Assembly: GCA_964445115.1 (NCBI GenBank)
Contig: CAYUJU010000025.1
Location: forward strand, 1-38,967
Length of the DNA: 38,967 nt
Direction: 5' to 3'
DNA from: CAIJXJ01 sp964445115
GTDB taxonomy: Bacteria > Pseudomonadota > Gammaproteobacteria > Burkholderiales > Methylophilaceae
This document shows positions 1 through 7,500 of the stretch, in pieces. Position numbers and translations under genes: made by a program. Under the pieces are notes generated by a model that made no database searches, was not told the DNA's origin, and saw only the letters and a list, made by a program, of their open reading frames with translations. How positions within the stretch are numbered: position 1 is the first letter of the stretch; the number at the start of each line of letters is the position of its first letter.

Positions 1-168
1 GACCGCCTGGTGACGCTGATGGCCGGTGCCGAATCCATTCGTGACGTGATCGCATTCCCGAAGACGCAGCGTGCCCAGTGCCTGATGACCAAGGCGCCGA
101 ACGAAGTGGATGAGAAGCAGCTGCGCGAGTTGCACATTCGCGTTCGCCAGCAAAACGTCGCTGGCTAA
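1..168 (+). CDS. aspS: Aspartyl-tRNA synthetase, C-terminal end (partial)
   Basis: The frame is open from the first base and encodes 55 residues before TAA at 166-168. It contains the string AESIRDVIAFPKTQ followed by a tail with KQLRELHIRVR. This is the typical C-terminus of bacterial-type AspRS, which charges tRNA-Asp (or tRNA-Asp/Asn in non-discriminating forms) in the cytoplasm. The catalytic core and anticodon-binding domain lie outside the window. It heads the same-strand run apt-nudB-nadA-EEP-clsB; aspS followed by nudB, an EEP nuclease and clsB is a common betaproteobacterial order. The identification rests on recognition of the conserved C-terminal segment. Confidence 0.9.
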   Translation, partial: DRLVTLMAGAESIRDVIAFPKTQRAQCLMTKAPNEVDEKQLRELHIRVRQQNVAG

Positions 169-196
169 AATGCGCTCGCTTGGGCTGGTTGTGTTG

Positions 197-235
197 CACT
201 TTCACGCGGTACGCCATGTACTGTCTTCGAAAGTG
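197..235 (+). other. Possible stem-loop between aspS and apt
   Basis: CACTTTC at 197-203 is the exact reverse complement of GAAAGTG at 229-235, and the interior holds two copies of the self-complementary GTAC. It could fold in the aspS-apt spacer, but there is no T-run, so it is not a convincing terminator. The remainder of 169-283 shows nothing else I can support. Confidence 0.25.
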
Positions 236-283
236 ACACCCCGCCAGCCCGGCGTGCATCCCATGTTGTAATCTGGTCTCCTT

Positions 284-811
284 ATGCCGATCAAGTCGCG
301 CATCCGTACCATTCCGCATTATCCCCGACACGGCATCCAGTTTCGCGATATCACGACGTTGTTGCAGGACCCGATTGGGTTCCGTATTGCGATCGATGAA
401 CTTGCCGCACGTTATGCTGGCGTTAAGATCGACAAGGTGGTGGGTATCGAGTCTCGCGGCTTTATCCTGGGTGCGCCGCTGGCTTACAAGCTTGGCGTTG
501 GTTTCGTGCCAATCCGAAAGGCAGGCAAGTTGCCGGCAGAAACCATCGGTCATGAATACGCGTTGGAATACGGGCGTGACCGGGTGGAAATCCATACCGA
601 TGCGATCCAGCCTGGCGAGCGCGTGCTGCTGGTGGATGATCTGATTGCGACTGGCGGTACGGCGGAAGCGTCCTGTGCCTTGATCGAGAAGTTGCTCGGA
701 CAAGTGCTGGAATGTGCGTTCCTGGTCGATCTGCCCGAAGTGGGTGGCCGCGTACGACTGGAACAGCAAGGCCGCAAAGTCTTTGCGCTGTGCGCTTTTG
801 AAGGTCATTGA
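284..811 (+). CDS. apt: Adenine phosphoribosyltransferase
   Basis: A protein of 175 residues, the usual length of Apt. It converts adenine and PRPP to AMP in purine salvage in the cytoplasm. The N-terminal stretch IRTIPHYPRHGIQFRDITTL (7-26) is typical of the family. The PRPP-binding loop VLLVDDLIATGGTA lies at 114-127 and carries the two acidic residues and the TGGT turn. The ATG at 284 places the family N-terminus correctly; the ribosome binding site is weak. The stop codon is only 5 nt from the nudB ATG, so the two genes are probably co-transcribed. Confidence 0.95.
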   Translation: MPIKSRIRTIPHYPRHGIQFRDITTLLQDPIGFRIAIDELAARYAGVKIDKVVGIESRGFILGAPLAYKLGVGFVPIRKAGKLPAETIGHEYALEYGRDRVEIHTDAIQPGERVLLVDDLIATGGTAEASCALIEKLLGQVLECAFLVDLPEVGGRVRLEQQGRKVFALCAFEGH

Positions 812-816
812 TCGCC

Positions 817-1266
817 ATGACGCACAAGGTTCCGATCTCAGTGCTGGTGCTGATCCACACGCCTGACCTGCAAGTGCTGCTGCTGGGTCGTGCGGATAGG
901 CCGGGATTCTGGCAGTCCGTGACCGGCAGCATCGAGGGGGATGAAACGCTGCGTGAAACCGCCATCCGTGAAGTGTATGAAGAGACTGGCCTCGCCGCGG
1001 AAAGTTACGATCTGCAGGACTGGCAACTTTCGCATGTATACGAGATCTATCCTCACTGGCGCTATCGCTACGCTCCCGGAGTCACGGAAAACACCGAGCA
1101 CTTGTTCGGACTCGCTTTGCCTGCACCTATCCCTGTGACGCTCAATCCGCGTGAGCATGTCGGGTACGAATGGGTGGATTGGCGCGAAGCGGCAACACGG
1201 GTGTTTTCCTGGACCAACGTTGAGGCACTCCGCGTCCTCGGACAAAAATACGGACAAAATCTTTAA
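817..1266 (+). CDS. nudB: Dihydroneopterin triphosphate diphosphatase (Nudix)
   Basis: A protein of 149 residues from ATG 817. A TTG at 808 would overlap the apt stop and adds nothing conserved. The Nudix box GX5EX7REUXEEXG is complete at residues 37-58 (GSIEGDE...REVYEETG). The surrounding text, FWQSVTGSIE and RYAPGVTENTEH, matches NudB rather than a generic Nudix enzyme. NudB removes pyrophosphate from 7,8-dihydroneopterin triphosphate early in folate synthesis. Its place downstream of aspS supports this. A less specific dATP/NTP diphosphatase activity is also known for the family. Confidence 0.9.
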   Translation: MTHKVPISVLVLIHTPDLQVLLLGRADRPGFWQSVTGSIEGDETLRETAIREVYEETGLAAESYDLQDWQLSHVYEIYPHWRYRYAPGVTENTEHLFGLALPAPIPVTLNPREHVGYEWVDWREAATRVFSWTNVEALRVLGQKYGQNL

Positions 1267-1303
1267 GGTTGATATTTTTTAGCTGATCACCGATATTTAG
1301 ACC

Positions 1304-2404
1304 ATGACACAAACCGCCATCATCAAATTCGACCGATATCAGGCTGCAGAGGAAAACGATCTGCAGCAACGCATTCTCGCGGCCAAGGCCAAGCTGGGTG
1401 ACCGCCTTGTCATCCTGGGCCACCATTATCAGCATGAGGGCGTCTATCGCCACGCCGACTACACCGGTGATTCGCTCAAGCTGGCACGGGCTGCGGCGGC
1501 GTCCAATGCCGAATACATCGTGTTTCTCGGTGTGCACTTTATGGCCGAGGTGGCGGACATCCTGTCGCGTCCTGACCAGATCGCCATTCTGCCGGACATG
1601 GCGGCGGGCTGTTCGATGGCGGACATGGCCAATCTGGCCAAAGTCGAACGTTGCCGTCGTGAGCTGTCCGAGCACTACGATTTCGACAGTGTCTTCACGC
1701 CTGTTACCTACATCAACTCGGCAGCCGACCTGAAAGCCTTCTGCGGCGAGCACGGCGGTATCGTCTGTACGTCCAGCAACGCCGGCAAAATCGCGCAATG
1801 GGCGTTCGCGCAGCGCGAGAAAATCCTGTTCTTTCCCGATCAGCACCTGGGCCGCTGGACCGGGCACAAGCTGGGTATCCCGCTCGACCAGATGGAAGTG
1901 TGGGACCCGGACCTGCCGCTCGGTGGCCTGACCAAGGAGCGGATCGACCATGCCCGTGTGCTGCTGTGGAAGGGACATTGCTCGGTGCACCAGATGTTCC
2001 GCGGTGCCGATATCACCAAGTTCCGCGCCGAACATCCGGACGGCAAGGTGATCGCCCACCCGGAGTGCAATTTCGATGTTTGCAGCCTGGCGGACGATGT
2101 CGGCTCGACCGAATACATCCTCAAGACCGTGCGCGAATCTCCGGCCGGATCACATTGGCTGGTAGGTACCGAGCTCAATCTGGTGAATCGTTTGGCCGAA
2201 CAGATGAAGGCTGAGGGCAAGACGGTGCAGTTCATGTCGTCCATCGTCTGCGAATGTTCGACCATGGCACGTATCGACCCGCAGCATCTGGCCTGGACGC
2301 TCGAAAATCTGGTGGAAGGCAACGTGGTCAACCGCATTCACGTTTCCCCGCAGGAAACCGAGCTGGCCAAGCTGGCCTTGGACCGCATGCTCGAAAACTC
2401 CTGA
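1304..2404 (+). CDS. nadA: Quinolinate synthase A
   Basis: A 366-residue protein of the longer proteobacterial NadA type. It condenses iminoaspartate with dihydroxyacetone phosphate to quinolinate in de novo NAD synthesis, using an oxygen-sensitive [4Fe-4S] cluster. Visible family strings are GHHYQHEGVY near 39-48, HFMAEVADIL near 78-87, AGCSMADMAN with C103, GHCSVHQMF with C226, and CECSTM with C316/C318. C103, C226 and one of C316/C318 are the likely cluster ligands. Another pair, C255 and C260, sits in HPECNFDVC. nadB and nadC are not in the window. It lies 37 nt after nudB on the same strand. Confidence 0.96.
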   Translation: MTQTAIIKFDRYQAAEENDLQQRILAAKAKLGDRLVILGHHYQHEGVYRHADYTGDSLKLARAAAASNAEYIVFLGVHFMAEVADILSRPDQIAILPDMAAGCSMADMANLAKVERCRRELSEHYDFDSVFTPVTYINSAADLKAFCGEHGGIVCTSSNAGKIAQWAFAQREKILFFPDQHLGRWTGHKLGIPLDQMEVWDPDLPLGGLTKERIDHARVLLWKGHCSVHQMFRGADITKFRAEHPDGKVIAHPECNFDVCSLADDVGSTEYILKTVRESPAGSHWLVGTELNLVNRLAEQMKAEGKTVQFMSSIVCECSTMARIDPQHLAWTLENLVEGNVVNRIHVSPQETELAKLALDRMLENS

Positions 2405-2413
2405 CCTGCGCGC

Positions 2414-3166
2414 GTGCAAAAAAACCTACGCATCGCCACGTTCAATATCCACAAGGGCGTAACCAGCTTTAACGCGCGTCTGGTATTGCACGAGCAACGC
2501 GACCTGATCCGAAACATGCAGGCCGACATCGTGTTCCTGCAGGAGGTGCGGGGCGCTTACCGGCATCACGAGAAGCGTTTCTCCCGCTGGCCGGATGAGG
2601 CGCAGCACGAGTTTCTGGCCGACGACATCTGGCAGGACTACGCCTACGGCAAGAACGCCGTGTACCCGGCCGGTCACCACGGCAATGCGCTGCTGTCCAA
2701 ATATCCCATCGTACGATGGGAAAACGTCGACATTTCCGCACACAGCATCGAGCAGCGCGGCATGCTGCATTGCGAAATCGAAATTCCAGGCTGGGAGCGC
2801 AACCTGCACTGCATCTGCGTGCATCTCGGCCTGTTCGCGCGTTGGCGGCGTTCGCAACTGGCCGCCTTGCGCGAGCATATTGTCAGCCTGATGCCGCCGC
2901 AGGCACCGCTGATCATCGCGGGGGATTTCAACGACTGGCGCACCAAGGCAGGGCAGGTGCTGGCCGAGGGCATGCACCTGCGTGAGGTGTTCGAGCAGGT
3001 CGAAGGTAAATCCGCACGCAGTTTTCCTTCCGTGCTGCCTATGTTCCGGCTCGATCGCATCTATGTGCGCGGCTTTCACGTGCAGGAGGCCCAAGTGCAT
3101 GGTGGTGCGGCATTTGCCCGGGTGTCCGATCATGCCGCGCTGTCGGCGACCCTGACCCGGTTATGA
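2414..3166 (+). CDS. Endonuclease/exonuclease/phosphatase family protein (YbhP-like)
   Basis: A protein of 250 residues with a GTG start. Later ATG codons would delete the essential first strand RIATFNIHKG. Family residues are all visible: N11 in TFNIH, E44 in LQEVRG, H137 in HLGL, D171/N173 in GDFNDW and D239/H240 in SDH. These are the metal-binding and catalytic positions of the DNase I/inositol phosphatase-like fold. The true substrate is unknown; DNA, phosphoesters or lipid head groups are all possible. The ATGA overlap with the downstream clsB repeats the ybhP-ybhO pairing of Escherichia coli, hinting at a role linked to phospholipid metabolism. That link is inference. Confidence 0.87.
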   Translation: MQKNLRIATFNIHKGVTSFNARLVLHEQRDLIRNMQADIVFLQEVRGAYRHHEKRFSRWPDEAQHEFLADDIWQDYAYGKNAVYPAGHHGNALLSKYPIVRWENVDISAHSIEQRGMLHCEIEIPGWERNLHCICVHLGLFARWRRSQLAALREHIVSLMPPQAPLIIAGDFNDWRTKAGQVLAEGMHLREVFEQVEGKSARSFPSVLPMFRLDRIYVRGFHVQEAQVHGGAAFARVSDHAALSATLTRL

Positions 3167-4320
3167 GCGATTTCGTCGCCGGCAATCGGGTTGATCTGCT
3201 GCGCAACGGAACCGAGTTTTTTCCGGCACTGCAGCAAGCCATCGAGGCTGCCCGGTTCGAAATCCACCTGCAGACCTACATTTACGAATTGGACATCATC
3301 GGGAAAACCATCGCTGGGGCCCTGAAACGGGCGGCTGCTCGCGGTGTAGGCGTCTACGTTCTGCTGGACGGGTTCGGCAGCAAGGACCTCGATCGTGATC
3401 TGGTCACCGAGTTGCAGGCGTCCGGGGTCGAGGTGCTGTTCTATCGCCCCAAGATTTCTCCTTGGACGCTCAAGCGCAAGCGGTTGCGGCGTTTGCACCG
3501 AAAGTTGGCGGTGATCGATGGGCAGGTTGCTTTTGTCGGTGGCATCAACATCATCGACGACATGAACGCGCCGGACCATACTCCGCCACGTATCGATTAC
3601 GCTGTCCGGGTCGAAGGGCCGCTACTACCCGAAATACGTGCCAGCGTGCGGCGCCTGTGGCGACGTATCGCCTGGGCACATTTGCGGCGGGTGCCTGCGG
3701 GGGAACTCAAGGCCAGACTCGCAACAAAGCCGGCCGGCCTGATGTGGGCGGCCTACGTGGTGCGGGATAATGTCCTGCACCGCCGCGACATCGAAAATGC
3801 CTATCTGGAAGCGATCGATGGTGCCCATCGCGAAATCATCATCGCCAACTCCTACTTTCTCCCCGGTATCCGCTTCCGTCGTGCTTTGGAGGTTGCCGCG
3901 CATCGCGGGGTGCGCGTGGTGTTGCTGTTGCAGGCCAGGGTGGAGTACATGTTGCTCGACTACGCATCGCGCGCCTTGTATGACGAATTGCTGGCCGCAG
4001 GTATCGAAATCTATGAGTACGAGAAAAGCTTCATGCATTCCAAGGTCGCCGTCATCGACGGACAGTGGGCAACGGTCGGGTCCTCCAACATTGATCCGTT
4101 CAGCCTGATGCTTGCGCGGGAAGCCAACGTGGTGGTCAGTGACGCCGGCTTCTCAGAAGCGTTGCGCAGTGATCTGATGCGGTCCATTTCAACGGGAGCC
4201 CGGCGTGTGCTGCCCGCCGATTGGCAGCATGCGCCATTGTTCCGGCGCTGGACTGCCAGACTGTTTTACGCCGGTATTCGGATGATGCTGGGCTTGATCG
4301 GCTACGCCGACCACCGTTGA
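3163..4320 (+). CDS. clsB: Cardiolipin synthase B
   Basis: A 385-residue protein of the phospholipase D superfamily with two HKD motifs: H112/K114/D119 in HRKLAVID and H292/K294/D299 in HSKVAVID. Each is followed by the usual Gly/Ser-Asn segment (GGIN, GSSN). The length, the absence of N-terminal transmembrane helices and the EEP-family neighbour indicate ClsB (YbhO) rather than ClsA. ClsB makes cardiolipin from phosphatidylglycerol and another phospholipid at the inner membrane. Its ATG overlaps the stop of the preceding gene (ATGA), which indicates translational coupling. It is the last gene of the aspS-side run. Confidence 0.92.
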   Translation: MSDFVAGNRVDLLRNGTEFFPALQQAIEAARFEIHLQTYIYELDIIGKTIAGALKRAAARGVGVYVLLDGFGSKDLDRDLVTELQASGVEVLFYRPKISPWTLKRKRLRRLHRKLAVIDGQVAFVGGINIIDDMNAPDHTPPRIDYAVRVEGPLLPEIRASVRRLWRRIAWAHLRRVPAGELKARLATKPAGLMWAAYVVRDNVLHRRDIENAYLEAIDGAHREIIIANSYFLPGIRFRRALEVAAHRGVRVVLLLQARVEYMLLDYASRALYDELLAAGIEIYEYEKSFMHSKVAVIDGQWATVGSSNIDPFSLMLAREANVVVSDAGFSEALRSDLMRSISTGARRVLPADWQHAPLFRRWTARLFYAGIRMMLGLIGYADHR

Positions 4321-4328
4321 GAAGAGGT

Positions 4329-4357
4329 TTGCCCGGATATCCGGAAATCTTTATAAT
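4329..4357 (+). promoter_or_regulatory. Promoter of tRNA-Thr
   Basis: TTGCCC at 4329-4334 and a perfect TATAAT at 4352-4357 are separated by 17 nt. The -10 box ends 20 nt before the tRNA 5' end, leaving room for a short leader. Confidence 0.7.
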
Positions 4358-4377
4358 TCACAGCCTTCTGCAGTATC

Positions 4378-4453
4378 GCCGGTGTAGCTCAGTTGGTAGA
4401 GCAGCGCATTCGTAATGCGAAGGTCGTAGGTTCGACTCCTATCTCCGGCACCA
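4378..4453 (+). tRNA. tRNA-Thr (anticodon CGT)
   Basis: A 76-nt cloverleaf with encoded CCA. The anticodon stem-loop GCATTCGTAATGC has anticodon CGT, and the T-arm contains GTTCGACTC. The body is nearly identical to Escherichia coli tRNA-Thr(CGU). The acceptor stem GCCGGTG/CTCCGGC has one T-T mismatch at 6:67. It is followed at once by a strong terminator and then the acquired-looking helicase gene on the other strand. Confidence 0.97.
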
Positions 4454-4459
4454 GTCACA

Positions 4460-4492
4460 AACGGCCAGCATGAATGCTGGCCGTTTTCTTTT
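4460..4492 (+). terminator. Rho-independent terminator of tRNA-Thr
   Basis: A perfect 12-bp stem, AACGGCCAGCAT with ATGCTGGCCGTT, has a 2-nt apparent loop and is followed by TTCTTTT. Confidence 0.9.
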
Positions 4493-4590
4493 GTGGCGAT
4501 ACGGGATATTTATGCACAAACCACAATTGTGAGGTCGCAGTTTGTATAGTCGGTCGGCGCCAGTGCTCGGCGCAAATGGGGTGACTTAAA

Positions 4591-7500
4591 TTACAGGTAT
4601 TCGATTTCTGGCAATACCAACTCCCAGTGCTTACACCGCAGCTTGTCGGCATCACCAGTCTTTGCCTTTCTGGCTAAAATTGCTGACACGCGCACTTCGA
4701 CAATCTCACCTTGTGGAGGGCTAAATTTCTGAGCCATCCGCGTCACTGTGGTGCCGCCCTCATCAGCTAACTCCCAGCCAGGCTTACCGTCTGAGCGGGG
4801 TCGCAATTGCAACCGGCTGCCTACTTGAAGCGCTGCGATGGCTTTATGAATGGGGGCTGTCGCAGAAAAATATCCTGGCCACGACAAAATGATCTGCTCG
4901 GGATCGGCAACCCATGTCCGATGCGCGAGCCTTGGTTCAGGCACATACCCGCTCGGCTTGGTTCGGAGCGCAAGCTGATCAAAATCTCGAACAAAAGCGT
5001 GTTGAGCACCCAAGCTCTCGCAGATGGTAAGGGTTTTGCGTGCTCGAGTCATCGCCACGTAGAACAAGCGCCGTTCCTCGTCACCTGCATCTGACCATCC
5101 GCCATCATCAAGAATCAGCACGTGGTCGAATTCCAGCCCTTTCGCTCGGTGGGCTGTCATCATGACAACAGGCCCATTGGGTTGATTGGCTGAGATGCTT
5201 CTTGCACCGGAGCCAAATTCATAAAGCGATTCGATCATATTCTGAATGACCTGCTCGCTTCCTGGATTGATTGATTCAGACTCAATGATGAACTGTGCCA
5301 GCGCCGCCTGAAGCGGGTGTTCAATCAAACTGCCAACTCCGACGCCATAGCGACGCCTGAACCATCGAGACAGGGTACAGCTACGGAGAATGACGCGTGA
5401 CCGACGCGCATGGCGAAATTCTTCTCCTAACAAAGATAATAAATGGTCACCTTCGCGTGTGGCATGCAGATCCGGGACGTGTTGATCACGCAACAGACGC
5501 ACGGGAATTCCTCGCAGACGACACGCAGCAGCCATCGGTTCCAGGCTATCCCACCGTCGGGCTATGACCGCAAATTGTCCCCATTGCCCATGAGTCTGGC
5601 CTTGGGCACTGAGCCCTTTCAAGCGCTCTATCTCAGCAAGCGCCATTTGAACTGCTACGTGATGGTTGGCGGATACTTCGAGAATATGAACACGTCCGGC
5701 AGCGACTGGGTCGAGGGTTGCATACTCGCCTCCAGCAGCTTGATCGCGCCGGGCATGATTGATGCGTATCGATTGATCCGCCTTCATTCTTTCGCGAGCA
5801 TGCGATATCAACTGGTTGGCGCAATTGATAATGTGCGTTGTTGAGCGGTAGTTCTCCAGCAGATGGTAACGTCGCGCTTGATAATCAGCCTCGAATTGCC
5901 GGATGAAGCGTACATTGGCGCCGCCAAAAGCGTAGATGTTTTGGTCATCATCCCCAACGACCAGCAGTGAGAGCTTATCTTCCTCGCTGCTGAGAGTCCG
6001 GCCCGCAAGGGCGCTGATCAATTCGTAATGGTCGCCATTGATGTCCTGATACTCATCCACAAGCAGGAAACGCAGCCCGGAAAGCACCCGGTCACGTTGC
6101 ACGGATGGTCCGAGATCGTCACCTTGCTCTGCTTTGCGCAACCGTTCCGTTGCTGCTTTGATGACGGAGTCGAACTGCACAATCTCGCCGCGCTCTGCTG
6201 CTACCGCATAACTGGTCCCTGTCAGTCGCATGGCCAGGCCGTGCAGGGTCTGTATCGCGACGCCTCCTGCGTCAGGGCCGACGAGTGCCCACAGGCGCTT
6301 CTGGATCTCGATGGCGGCAGAACGGTTATATGCCAGAACCATGATCTCATCTGGCAAGACCATGCATTCTCGCAGCAGCCAGGCAACCCGATGGACAATG
6401 ACCCTGGTTTTGCCCGAGCCCGGCCCAGCCAACACCAAATGGCTGCCTTCCATTGAGGTGGCCACGATGGCTTGCTGCTCCGGATTTTGTAAATCAGTCA
6501 GAATGCGGCGGTGCGATGCCTCAGTCGTCGCCATCTCCAGCACATCTTTCCTGCCCGCGAAATAGCGCTGCACGAAGTTGCCGCGATCCATTTTGAAATA
6601 ATCTTCAATGAACTCCATGGCCGCCCGCACCTTGCCCAAGGCCAGCCGGGCGTATTCCGCCATCACATGTACCTGAACGATCTTGTCCTTGTAATGCAAA
6701 TCAAGTTCGGCATAGTCGGACTTTTTGAACTGTCGGCGCCTTGCCTCAGCGTTCAGGGCAATGCTCATCGCAGAGCGGAAAACCGCCTTGCCGCGTGAGA
6801 GGTGCAACACCTCATTGGTGTCGAGATAAATCAGACTGGCGGCCAGTGCGACGTTCCAGTCACGAATTTCCAAATCTTGCAGCGTAATATCGTTTTGCAG
6901 GCTGGCTTCCAAATCCCCCTGACGGCAGGTGACCAGAAGATTGTTGCCTTGTCGGCGACTCAGAAACTGGGCAACCAGCGCCCTGGAAAGCTGCATGCGA
7001 CGTTGCCGGATTGTTTCGATTTCTTGCCAGCTTCGCAGCAGCTTAATAAAACGGTTGTCTGCGCCCGCAGGCCGGACAGCGAAGAAACCACGCTGCCCTT
7101 GTCCGCCGCCAAAAGCTTCCGCAAATGATTTGAGTAAGCGGGACAACTTTTCCGGATCAAGATCAACCTCAGCATCCCGCCGCAGTGTGTCGCAAAGACG
7201 GCGTACATTCAGGATCTGCCAGTTATCCTGATCGGCATCTGGCGCTGCCTCACGCAGGTTTTCCAGCAATGCATCTTCAAGTTTGCTGAGCGATTCCAAT
7301 CGTTCGGCCGTGTCGGGATCTCGATACAGTGTCACCCCGATTTCGGTATCGTTAGAAAGCAGCTTCAGCCGGTCCAGCTCGCGCAACAATGCCTGCAGCT
7401 TGTAGAACTCCATGCCGGTGGCTAGCATCAGATCGTCCGTGGACATGCTTTCATCATCCTCGGCCTGCATAAGCAGAGACAGGATGGCCATGTAGGGTTC

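Noticed and set aside
4493..4590. Attachment-site repeat of the tRNA-Thr 3' end at the far side of the helicase gene
   Set aside because: No copy of the tRNA 3' end was found near 9733-9778, and there is no integrase, so tRNA-directed integration is not shown.
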